Shown: positions 10,815 to 20,642 of the stretch, in pieces
How positions within the stretch are numbered: the first letter of the stretch is position 1
Layout of the letters: every line of letters starts with the position of its first letter
NCBI GenBank assembly: GCA_024195585.1
Contig: SWBL01000284.1
Coordinates: 1-64,000, forward strand
Length of the DNA stretch: 64,000 bases
DNA from: Aureobasidium sp. EXF-3400
Taxonomy: Eukaryota; Ascomycota; Dothideomycetes; Dothideales; Saccotheciaceae
Reading direction: 5' to 3'
Translations under genes and position numbers: made by a program
Notes under the pieces: generated by a model
Seen by the model: only the letters and a program-made list of their open reading frames with translations
What the model was told of the DNA's origin: nothing
The model's database searches: none

Positions 10815-12396
10815 GTGTGCCCTTACCTAGATAGGATGGGTATTCGCGAGACTAGGGAGATGCTCCGTCCAGTCAGCAAACGAGCGGCTTCACACCCCTT
10901 CTGGGGTCTCTCTGACAGACGTTTTTCATTCTCACAAGAACCGCCGATGCTAGCTCCGAACCACTCCCGCTCGGCTGGCATAATTCTAATTCAATTAAAG
11001 ACATCTGTGCCTGCTGTCAAATCGACCGTTTTTCTGGACTGTGTCTCTGACCTCTGTCCCTTGGATTTGCAAGTCTCGCCGAGGCCAAGCACGTCCGATC
11101 GTCACCGGCTCTCGCGTCTTCCTCGAGCAGAGCCGTCGTTGCGCTGCGTTCCCCTCTTGCTAAAAAGCGGCCCATCCGTGCTACTATCCAGTGTGAATTT
11201 TATTAAACCTGCAGTTGCTCACCAGACTACTTTTACTCTTGTCACCCTCTTCCCCACCAAGAGTCAATCTTCACCCTCCCAAATCTTAACCCCTCAAAAC
11301 TCTTGAAGTCTGTTTAACGCACTCCCGCCGCACGCCATTGTCCGGTCCAAACTCTGATCGTCTCGTCGGTGCCCAATTATTGGCTCACCCATCAATTCAC
11401 GACTTTTTGATCACTGTGTCCATCCTGATCTGTCCTCGGCCCGAACATACCCTGCCAGTGTGATCACGACCTCAGTATCGTCTAAGCTGTGCCTACGAAG
11501 CCAATCTTGCAACAGATTGCCCTGCTTGCCCGCCGACCTCTAGGTAGGGTCATCTTCATTCCAAAACAGGCTCATGAACACTCGTTAATAACTCAACATA
11601 GCTTTGCGCACTCGGATTACCAGCATCATCTCATCCCGCGGAGCCAGCCATCACGCTTGAGCAGAACCGCTGATTGACGAACCGACCCCTCCCGACCTCG
11701 AGCCATAAGCAGTTGCTTGGCCGACCTCTGACATCTTAGATTTCGACAGCGAGCCATTGCCCTCGCAGCCTTGGTCTGAAAACGGGTGAGTTAAATCGTG
11801 TCTCAACCCTTAGCATACCACTTGTTCATCGACTGACGCGAATCAGAATATTGAAAGGTCAGAGTCGCTTGCGGTTGCAGTATCAGCTCGCCGTGGACAA
11901 TTGTGGTTAACTTTACTTGCCGGTAAGTGGAAAGTCTATTCTAACGCGTTGCGCTTCTACGAGGCTAGCGCATACTCCCCAAAGCAATCCGTGCTCCCAG
12001 CCTGTCTCTTCCTAATATGCTATCACCGTTCTCTTCCCCTCATTCATAGGCCATTCACACCATCACCACTCTATTCCCCTGTTTCTACTTCAATCTCTCA
12101 AAGTATATCACCTGCCCTGGTAACTGTGTTTCGCTGCTCTGTCAGGCCATCGAAGCATCCACTTACCTCCGCCTTTCTACGCAAATTCTCTCTGCCATTC
12201 ATTCGTCATCCACTCATTCAACGATTTGATTCCATCACGCGAACCATTCGCTGACCTCTAAAGACAAGAAAGTAGAAGGCCTCGAATCCAATTCTGGTTT
12301 CACTTTTACCCTCAGCTTTATCTGCTCAACCTTGTCAACGATAGTTGACCCTTATATCAACCTCGATCCTCAAGGTCACTGCCTTCCTTGATCATT
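10815..12396 (+). promoter_or_regulatory. Pyrimidine-rich leader and promoter of the WOPR gene, with a probable 5' UTR intron
   Basis: From about 11,160 to the ATG at 12,397 the plus strand is strongly enriched in C and T, as in promoters and leaders of highly regulated filamentous-fungal genes. A good intron lies at 11,786-11,846: donor GTGAG, branch-like CGACTGAC, acceptor ATCAG. Upstream ATGs occur, for example at 11,574 and 12,017, so translational control is possible. Yeast and filamentous WOPR master regulators are known to have long controlled leaders; that this one does is inference. Confidence 0.5.
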
Positions 12397-13953
12397 ATGA
12401 GTGGCAGCGGCTCTGGCTCTGGTCCGCTCCAGCCTACATGGCATGGATTCATTCAGAACAGCATGGATGGACTTGTCCTCTTCGAGGCCTGTTTGAGCGG
12501 AAAGCTGCATCATGTTCCCCGTCGTCCTCACGACCGTGAGCGTGCAAGCTTAATCAAGAGCGGAAGTGTTTTCATCTACGAAGAGAACGCGTCGGGCATC
12601 AAGCGCTGGACTGACGGTGTCGCTTGGAGTCCCAGTCGCATCCTGGGAAACTTTTTGATCTATCGCGAACTTGAGAAGCCCTTCCCTCCTGGTGAGAAAA
12701 AGCGAGCAATGAAACGCAAACGATCTTCGCAAGAACCCGAAGGTCGCCGCGAATCTGAGGACAACGAAGTTTCTGAATACAACAGACTCCCTCCGACACC
12801 TCCATCCCCTGCGAACCCCTCAGACGCGAAGTCCGCCGCACCGGGCGCAAATGACAGCGAGAAAGAGGTGGAGCGTCAGCTTATCGGTTCTCTTGTTGAC
12901 AGCTATGGCTTCAGGCCTAATGGCCTGGTCAAGAAGACCATGAGCATTTCGTTGAACGGCGTCTCGCACCACCTGGTTTCTTACTACACTGTCGAAGATG
13001 TTAAGCAACGAAAGCTCCAACGACCCTTGACTGATTCGCGTCTCAACGGCATAGCAATTCGACCTGAGCTATACTTGAAGCAAAACTTCCGCGCGCCTGT
13101 TGAGGAGCAGGACCAGTTTGCCGTCGACCACAGCGGCCACGCATATCCTCAGTTGGGCTACTCACACATGGTAGCACCTTCTGGCTACATGATGCGCCAA
13201 AGCTACGTCGCACCCGGTTACCCACCCATGTACGGTGCTGCACCAGTATCCACTGGAGCAGGCGTATACAACAGCTTGCCGGCTACGGCGCCAGCACCTT
13301 CTTGGCCACAGTCATACAGTGCAGCGCCTTCGCAGCAAAGTTACAATGCTTACTACAGCCGCCCGGATGCATCCACTCCTCAGACATCGACTCACTCTTA
13401 CACGCCGATGCCGCCAATGCAATCACAATATCAGTCACCAATGAGAACACCTGCTCAGAGCTATGGCCCACCAAGCAGCATGGCTACCTCATCTACTCCA
13501 GTGGCAACACAATCGCAATATCAACCAGCGCAAACCGCTACAGCAACGCAATATCAGCCAACAAGCTATAACGTTCAACCAAGCTCCCATCAAAGTGCTT
13601 CACCTCAGCAACAGAGCATGAGGTCTCCCCCTGTGGGGCCACCGCCTCAGTCAATGAACGCTTATCCCTCACGCTCCAACCTTCCAAACAACCTTCCTAG
13701 CATGTCAAGCTACAGACAATACACGAGCCAAAGCGGTGGATCACAGGGCGAGATGCCCAGCATTGGAATGGCTTCTGGGTATGGCAGCAGCCATTCACAA
13801 CCCAGTAGTGGAAGCTATGGTGCACCTAGCTATGGGCCTCCAAGTAGCCTCAGTGCGCCTCAGAGCTACCGACACAGCAGCGACACGGCGCCCCCTGTTC
13901 AGAGCACGCAATACTATAATGACGGAAAGCCTGCTGTGAGCAATTATTCATGA
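12397..13953 (+). CDS. WOPR (Gti1/Pac2) transcription factor, WOR1/RYP1/SGE1 type
   Basis: Master regulator family that controls morphological switching and the infection programme in fungi (Wor1 in Candida, Ryp1 in Histoplasma, Sge1 in Fusarium). The two-part WOPR DNA-binding domain is plain. WOPRa covers about residues 10-105, with 'WHGFIQNSMDGLVLFEAC', 'SGSVFIYEENASGIKRWTDG' and 'WSPSRILGNFLIYREL'. WOPRb follows a charged linker, about residues 155-225, with 'LIGSLVDSYGFRPNGLVKKT' and 'HHLVSYYTVEDV'. A basic cluster KKRAMKRKR near residue 105 is a likely nuclear signal. The remaining 290 residues are Q/S/P/Y-rich and probably form the activating, disordered tail. The start is the first ATG in frame with the domain, giving 518 residues. 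The other fungal WOPR paralogue, Gti1/Pac2, has a different domain opening, so the Wor1/Ryp1/Sge1 branch is favoured. Confidence 0.95.
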   Translation: MSGSGSGSGPLQPTWHGFIQNSMDGLVLFEACLSGKLHHVPRRPHDRERASLIKSGSVFIYEENASGIKRWTDGVAWSPSRILGNFLIYRELEKPFPPGEKKRAMKRKRSSQEPEGRRESEDNEVSEYNRLPPTPPSPANPSDAKSAAPGANDSEKEVERQLIGSLVDSYGFRPNGLVKKTMSISLNGVSHHLVSYYTVEDVKQRKLQRPLTDSRLNGIAIRPELYLKQNFRAPVEEQDQFAVDHSGHAYPQLGYSHMVAPSGYMMRQSYVAPGYPPMYGAAPVSTGAGVYNSLPATAPAPSWPQSYSAAPSQQSYNAYYSRPDASTPQTSTHSYTPMPPMQSQYQSPMRTPAQSYGPPSSMATSSTPVATQSQYQPAQTATATQYQPTSYNVQPSSHQSASPQQQSMRSPPVGPPPQSMNAYPSRSNLPNNLPSMSSYRQYTSQSGGSQGEMPSIGMASGYGSSHSQPSSGSYGAPSYGPPSSLSAPQSYRHSSDTAPPVQSTQYYNDGKPAVSNYS

Positions 13954-14261
13954 ACGGACAAACGCCATTCTTCTTGAGGTGTTCATGTTAACGATATTCT
14001 TTTCTTCAAAGTCTTGCGTTGCAGCGAGAATTCTTTGCTTCTTCATTGTCTCATTCTCACAGCGAAAGACGAGTCTTGCAAAAGCGAGCACCAGTCTCGG
14101 GTAGCTACGACAGTGTTGGGCATCAATCGTTCATATTGTGTTCGAATAAAGCAGCATTTGTAGTGTATGATCATCAATGGCAAACGATTATTGAGAACAA
14201 GATTGTGCATCATGATTATATCTAGAGTGACTCATCTATCTGATACAGTTTGTGCTCTTGA
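13954..14261. other. 3' region of the WOPR gene
   Basis: No gene is seen. An AATAAA-like ATAAAG at about 14,147 and AT-rich sequence suggest a transcript end in this interval. Confidence 0.45.
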
Positions 14262-14750
14262 TCACCTGTGTTGTTGAACTTTGTAATGGGCGTTGGCGCA
14301 CATAGCTTGGGCTTTGTCAGGGTTTGTCTGGAAAGCTTCGCCCACGTCGCGACACTTACTCAAGCTCTGAGCATGATCCAACGTGTGAGTAGCAACGACA
14401 GCTGAAATTGTTATTCTCTTGGAATTGTGTGCGTCGGCAGATATTGCTTCAACAAGGCAGTGACATTCCTTGCAAGGCAGCCCTAGAAGCGGTTTCTGGG
14501 ATGTGCTCTCGAACGCCTCGGACTTTTGGATCTGCAGCGTCTTGAAAATGACGATCATCGGAGCGTTGGCGTTCTCATGTGATTCTCTCTTCCAAATTGG
14601 CGAACGGACCTTTTTGCAAGCGCGCCAACCGAACGACATGTCGCATCCAACTGCAGCAATCAATAAGACATTGTTTGCGAGCCATGGAAGGTGGTCAATG
14701 GCACGTCTCAACATCTCGGCCAACTTGTCAGCTGTCAGCTCCGCCGCCAT
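14262..14750 (-). CDS. Hypothetical protein, divergent from CRD1
   Basis: Open frame of 162 residues on the minus strand, between the WOPR gene and CRD1. It begins MAAELTADKLAEMLRRAIDH and ends with a cysteine- and histidine-containing region ('CKECHCLVEAI', 'LSKCRDVGEAF', 'AMCANAHYK'). Its composition looks protein-like, without the low complexity of chance frames, and the start has good context (purine at -3, G at +4). The family is not recognised. An intron could be present near the middle, since an AAG/GTCCGT site occurs on the minus strand. Its ATG overlaps the proposed CRD1 ATG on the other strand in the tetranucleotide CATG, so at most one of the two starts is probably used as drawn. 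Could be a chance frame. Confidence 0.35.
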   Translation of the reverse strand: MAAELTADKLAEMLRRAIDHLPWLANNVLLIAAVGCDMSFGWRACKKVRSPIWKRESHENANAPMIVIFKTLQIQKSEAFESTSQKPLLGLPCKECHCLVEAISADAHNSKRITISAVVATHTLDHAQSLSKCRDVGEAFQTNPDKAQAMCANAHYKVQQHR

Positions 14751-16125
14751 GACCAGCCGATCACTCCCTTTACTGTGCCGTAGCCGCACCTACGCCGCGG
14801 TCACTAGACCATCCGTATCGACATCAGCATCGTGCTCCGCGCATCTTGCGTTCCGCTGGCCCATTCAGCAGTACCCTTGCAGTCCGAGGTACCACATTGC
14901 CTTGAGTTCTGCAACAAGGTAATTTCGCAATTCATGATCGTAGACGATACGATCTAATAGTGGTAACCATAGCTCATACTCTACCTTGACATCAAGCCCA
15001 CGGCGCTATGTCTCTACTGCGAGGAAAGGCAGTTTTGGAGATTCTGTAAGTCTTGCTAGTGGTTCCTTAAGTATCTCCATTGAGATTGCGAAAATATCGT
15101 TGTGTATTGAATGGCAGTACGGCTTCGAACCTTGCATCTCGAAGTCGTGAAGTGCAGTCTCAAGATGCAACATTGGCTGACAGCTGGTTGAAGCACAAAG
15201 GAAACGAGGCGGCGGCAGCATCTATCGCTCAGAACACCAATGTCGCGGGCCAAAAAACAAGCAGCTTGGGCGACAAACCCCGTTCCTTGACACCACGCGA
15301 GCAAATCTACAATGTTCCAAACATTCTGACCGCGTCCCGCCTGATTGCTGCGCCTTTCGTTGGGTATCTGGTGTTGCACGAACAGCACAAATGGGCTCTT
15401 GCTCTATTCGCATATGCAGGTATCACTGACTTGGTCGATGGTTGGATTGCACGCAAGTACAAGCTGCAGACCGTTGTCGGTAGTGTCATCGATCCCATGG
15501 CCGACAAGTTTCTAATGACCATTCTGACCGTCACTTTGTCTATGAATGGCCTCTTGCCGGGTGAGTAATCCTACGCTGCATGAGATGCCCCCGTCTGACT
15601 CGTATTGCAGCATCTCTAGCAACCCTCATCCTGGGGCGCGATGTATCACTTGCAGTGGCTGCACTCTATTGGAGATATGCATCTCTGCCAGCGCCAAAGA
15701 CTTTCAAGCGCTACTGGGACTTCTCATTACCATCTGCTGAGGTACACCCTACCACCATGAGCAAGTACAACACCTTCCTCCAGCTGCTTCTCATTGGTGC
15801 TACTCTGGCGTATCCTGTCATCACATCAGACAACCACCATTTGGGCATCATGCACGATATGGGACTTGAGAAGCTCGACCTCGCCCAGTTCATGACATAC
15901 TTCCAGATTCTGGTGGCTGCAACCACAGCATGGAGTGGACTCAGTTATGCCTTCCTCAAAGATGCGGTCAAGATTCTAGGCAAGGATGAGCAGCTGAAGC
16001 TTAAGCAGGGAAGGAGAGGTAGAGCCATCATCGGCGTCACTTTTGGCAGTGTCGTTGTCGCGGCTGCATACTTGGCTCTGACCAAGGATCTGCCAAAGAA
16101 GAAGGAAGAGGGAACGATTGCGTGA
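14749..16125 (+). CDS. CRD1: Cardiolipin synthase (mitochondrial)
   Basis: Joins phosphatidylglycerol and CDP-diacylglycerol to make cardiolipin in the mitochondrial inner membrane. The CDP-alcohol phosphatidyltransferase signature is complete: D172, D175-G176, A179-R180, G189, D193, D197 within 'DLVDGWIARK...GSVIDPMADK'. 'NVPNILTASRL' before it and 'RYWDFSLPSAEVHPTTMSKYNT' after it are typical of fungal Crd1. Proposed exons are 14749-14918, 14973-15045, 15158-15560 and 15611-16125, 386 residues. The first two exons read an arginine/serine-rich, acid-free presequence ending 'RRYVSTARKG', as expected for import. The second intron is the weak point: an acceptor at 15117 fits a start at ATG 15008 instead. 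The tail adds a further hydrophobic helix 'AIIGVTFGSVVVAAAYLAL' and a lysine-rich end. Confidence 0.9.
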
Positions 16126-18063
16126 AGTCGCTCCGAAGTGTTTGAGTGAGGAGATCATGTAACACTAAGCATATCTGGCGTCAAAAACAGCATTCTGTGT
16201 TCCATCCGTCACACTTCGAGTTCAGGTCGGCTGTGGCAGGAGGGCGACCCTTGGCATGTGATTTTGGAAGGGTGCGACTTCCTGTCTTGTCACGTACGTT
16301 CTTACCTACCTAGGCTTCCGACTCCGACCAGGCTCGCTGTTTCTCAACCTGTTTGTTTGCTGTCTGCCGTAGATCCTTGGCCTGAGTTTGTGTCTTCTTT
16401 CCGTTCAGCATTACATCCATCGCACATGCCCTCGACCATCGATTATTTGCCGCCTATCATCAGTATTTATCATACATACATGACTTCTCGCTGCTCCATC
16501 GAATCTCCAATACCTCTTATCTCCCCACCATTCACAAGATGCATAACGTTGCTATCAGCGACGGCCAATCACGCGACACCTTTACTCCATCATCCTCAAG
16601 GGGACGGAGACCCGGGACTACACATTCAGGCACCCCTCTGCTTTCGCCGTCGTCGATTTGCATGTTTGCTCCTCTATGTTGTCTACTCGGGGTGGTGCAG
16701 AAGCGGGTTATCCGGTCAAAATAGTAGACTTTCATCTTGTGTCTAGTTTCTCGTTCCTACACCGACTACACTACAAACACTCGAGGCCTTGCACTTTGCT
16801 GACAGCCATACTTGACACTCAGGATACCGAGTAAAGAAACACTAGAAACAACAATCTCGTGCCGCCAGATGTACTCTTCGGATGATGCTATATCCACAGC
16901 GTCAGGGTCACCCACCCATCAACCGACCATGATGCAGACACGAGATCGCCGCCTCGATGAGTGCAATGCTCGGTAAAGACCCTACATCCACAAAAGCCTG
17001 ATTCCATACCACATCACTGCCGTGATGCAATCTGAGAAGAACGATACTCGTCAACCGCGCCGCGGAATTGCTCGAACAGGCTCATGCACAATAGATTGGG
17101 AGACGCATGATTTATAAACAGAAAGAATCCACGCCGCCTCACCTATCAGATCAGCATGCAATCATCTGCTGCAGACATTCGCTGCAGAAACGAGCTCCAC
17201 TGACTCCATCTGCACTATATCGGCATGCAACAGTGAATGAATGCATGGCGGTGAGTCGGAGAGAAGGAGAAACAAAAAAACGCATCATTGCATATTGGCA
17301 TCCCGAGCAATGCGAGCATGCTCGCCAATATAAACCACCTTGCAGGCCCGGGAATGACTAAAAAATATGCGGCAATACCGCCATATCCTCTCCTCTCTCG
17401 GAGCTGAGGTGGCATATCGTTTATGCAAGCTACGCGCCTGTGTTATTGTGTCGTGTGTGTAATAATGGTGGTGACATGTCACAGCGGCGGGCATGCTCGG
17501 GCTCATGCGTGCCTAGATGGCGCTTTTGTGTAACGCCATGTTTCCCCCTTCTTCGAGAGGAATAACAGACGAAAAACAAAAAAAGATAAAAAATCTGCCC
17601 CAGCAGAAAAAAAAAAAAGGCCACGTTCGAAATCAGCACTAGTGGGTCAAAGGGGTCAAAAGAGCGTTCACACACTAGGTAAACCATTCCCTCGGGCTTG
17701 CTGTGGGTCTGGTTTTTAGATCTATCAGCCACCGTACTCCTAGGCCTGTACGGCTGTTCTAACGTTTTTAGCCGCAGGAGGCGATGGAGTCTGGATTTGC
17801 ATTGGGCAATCGTTTTGTGATTTAAAATTGCTCGCATCGTCAATCGGTCAGCGTTAGTCAGTGACAAAGGAGCTTTTGAGAATTGTCTCACAGTTGAGGA
17901 GGCAAGTTGCAGCTTGGGAACAGTGATCGCTTCTTGGATATACATGAGGTTATAAGGAATTGAGAGAAATAAGAAAAGGAAATATCAGCAGTACCCATGC
18001 TGTCCATGTCGCACTTTATCATCGTTGCGCCCAAAGAGACATCTACTGAAATTCAAAGAACTT
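16126..18063. other. Intergenic between convergent CRD1 and CBP80 genes
   Basis: Nearly 2 kb without a convincing gene. Open frames on both strands overlap each other and carry no family motif. A and T homopolymer runs occur near 17,570-17,620. Probably 3' untranslated sequence and spacer. Confidence 0.55.
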
Positions 18064-20642
18064 TTATGCGACGTCGTGGTCTTCCTGCTCCATGGTGGCA
18101 TCGGCGGCCTGCTGGGCGGCAGCAGCAGCGGCCTCGGCAGCTTGTGCCTCTGCCTTGACCCTTTCGGCCTCTCTAGCGACATCAGCAGCCTCGATGGCGG
18201 CCTCGCTGACAATGGCCTCCTCGACAGCCATCTTGCGTCTCCAGACACGAGCCCAACGAGCACCCCACTGCTGCAGTAGAGTCTGCTCGGTACTGTCGCC
18301 GTCGAAACGTTCGATCATGTCGTCTTGGGCTGCATTGGCAACAGTGGAGACGGCCTCAATGATGGCATTGAAGAGGTCACGCATAGTCTGGCGCTCGCGG
18401 ATCAAAGTCTCGTCCAGCAAGCTCTTCTGCTCTTCAGAGAGGTCGGCCTCGGCACGAGCGCGCACGATTTGGCGCATGCGATTGCTGACCTTGAACATGG
18501 TGGCTGAAATCATCTCGTAGATGTGAGTCTGTGCAAGTGCACGACCGTGCTGCAAGTGGTCGTGCAGCGCCCACTCAATAACACTCATGGGTGTGATGAT
18601 GGTGTAGTTGAGCAGCTTGTCAATAATGTTGACAGCAGTACCAGGGTGGTCGGCCCAGTAATCAACGACCGATGTGATGATTTGACGACGTGCAAGCTCA
18701 GACTGAGGACCGATTGCGAGGAGACGCTCCTTGCATCGCTCAATACAGGACAAAACGTGCGAAAGCGATTTGCTACCAACTGCGCAAATGCTGGTCATGT
18801 ATGCATCAGTGCTAGGCACAAGGACGTCTTCAACACCGTGTTCGCTAGCCAGGGCTTGGATCTCGTTAATGACAACTTCAATCTCTTCCTCAGAAGCCTT
18901 TCTGCGGATCAAAGCATTCATGGCGTTGCCTTGTTGAGCGTAAGGGGTTTGCTCATCGAGGTACTTGAAGTCAGGAGTATCCTTCATCTTGCCCTCTGAG
19001 ATGAGGGGAGCGTATGCCTCGGGAAGCGTCTCTCTGATACGCTTAGCGAAAGAAAGACGGATCTCCTTGTCTAGCGAACCAACGATGAAGGCCTTTCTGG
19101 GCTCGAGATCGGAGCGCTCAAGTTCATCAATCCATTCAGTCCACTTCCAGCGGAATTCGAAGTTGCTCAAGTGGTGGGCAAACCAGTCCATGTAGCGATA
19201 CTGAAGCTCGAGGTCCATAACATCGAGGCTACGGAAGAGGAAACGAATCGCTCTGCCCAGACTGGGAGCGACGGCAGCAGGGGCAATCTTGCATGCCTCG
19301 GTGATGACAGAGTGGTAGTAGACAAGCTTGTGTTCCGAAGTAGGAAGACGAAGGATCTGAGAGAAGACAGCATCGACTACCAGATCTTCAGGCTTCCAGG
19401 TTGAACGTCCTTCGGGAATGTCCTTGAGCTTGTCGAAAGCAGTAGCACGCTTGACAAAGGTGTTAGGGGCCCAATAACAGTCGACATCGATGAGGAACTT
19501 GGCAGCAGCGTTTCGGTTGAAGTCGAGGATGTTGATAGTATCCGTGACGGCGTCTCGCAGCAGCGACGCAGCAATGTTGGATGTAGGAGGAACAGACTCT
19601 ACGTCTTGGTCGGCAAAGAGCGAGAAGCAGATCTCAGGGAAAAGGGCGTTGGGACCGGGGTTGACAGGAGAAGGAACTGAAAGCTGGGGGAACGAGTGCT
19701 TGCTAGGCACAGCCTTGTCGCCGTTCTCGCCCTCAGCTGGCGCCGGAGTGGTCACACGGGTCAGGCGAGGGATGCAGGCGAGCTTCCATCCCGAGGCGGC
19801 CTCGCTCTGGAGCTGGGTCTGCAATGCGCTGAGCACACTGGGGCAGGCCATGGGTTTCTGGTCGCCCTCGGTCGTCGGGTATGGGTCGACTAGGGCCTCG
19901 AGAGCGTGCGGCGTAGAGGCAACAATGTCGGTCTTTTCCAGCAGCTCAGCTGCGCGCTGTTCCAGGCCAGTGTCAGGAGCAGCCAGAACGTAGGGAATGG
20001 TGAGGAGGATGATCTTGACTAGCTCAAGGCCGACAGCATCGTCGGATGAGGCAGTCTGAAGGTCGACGGCGCGATCAAAAAGCTCGTTGAGGATACCGAA
20101 GACGCCATCGTCGCTGAAGAGAGGCTGGAGGCAGGCCAGGAATCGTAGCAAGAGCTTGACACTGCGCCATTCACCAGCATCGAGGTGACGCTGCAACAGA
20201 GTTGATGTGCGAGCCAGAACCTCAGCGGCAGCGTCGCTCTTTTCGTTGTTTGCGCACAAGACGGAAGCTGCGACGAAAGGAATCTTGAAAGGTTGCTCGA
20301 GCACCAGAGACAAGACCAGGTCGCAATACGTCTCCTTGACGTAGTTGTCGTGGTAATTTTCGGTGACGAGCTTTGCGATTTCTGTAACCTCGTCTTCGGG
20401 GTTCTTCATGGGGCTTTCGGCGACACTAAGCAATTGGCGACGGAGGCGTGTACCGGGAGGAGCATCTTCGTATCTTCTGCGCTGAGGTCTGCGATCATAA
20501 CCACCCTCATCGTCATCTGTAAACAAAGCAGCAGGTCAGCTCGACGATCCAGGATGGTGTTTGTTTTCTGTGCGCGAATACCTCTGTTGTAGCGCCTCTT
20601 GCGGTTGTTATAACCGCCGCCTCCACGTCTGTCGTCGGCCAT
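18064..20642 (-). CDS. CBC1: Nuclear cap-binding protein large subunit CBP80
   Basis: Large subunit of the nuclear cap-binding complex, which with CBP20 binds the m7G cap of new transcripts and aids splicing, export and decay. Exons on the minus strand are 20642-20582 and 20516-18064, with an intron GTATTC...TTTACAG holding a clear branch point CTGAC. The protein has 837 residues, near the usual 790-860. The start MADDRRGGGGYNNRKRRYNRD and 'RRPQRRRYED' form the arginine/glycine-rich nuclear segment typical of the family. MIF4G-like helical repeats follow ('TKLVTENY'-like start, 'YCDLVLSLVLEQPFKIPFVA', 'SVKLLLRFLACLQPL'). The middle domain has 'KTPYAQ'-like phrases and 'LSHVLSCIERCKERL'. The C-terminal tail is alanine/glutamate-rich ('EAERVKAEAQAAEAAAAA'). 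An in-frame stop-free extension lies upstream of the chosen start. Confidence 0.93.

Noticed and set aside
10815..11306. 163-residue plus-strand frame upstream of the WOPR gene
   Set aside because: Located in pyrimidine-rich leader or promoter sequence, with no recognisable motif and a composition explained by base bias.
16258..16746. 162-residue plus-strand frame
   Set aside because: Lies between convergent genes, is cysteine- and serine-rich in a chance-like way, and overlaps other frames of similar size. No motif.
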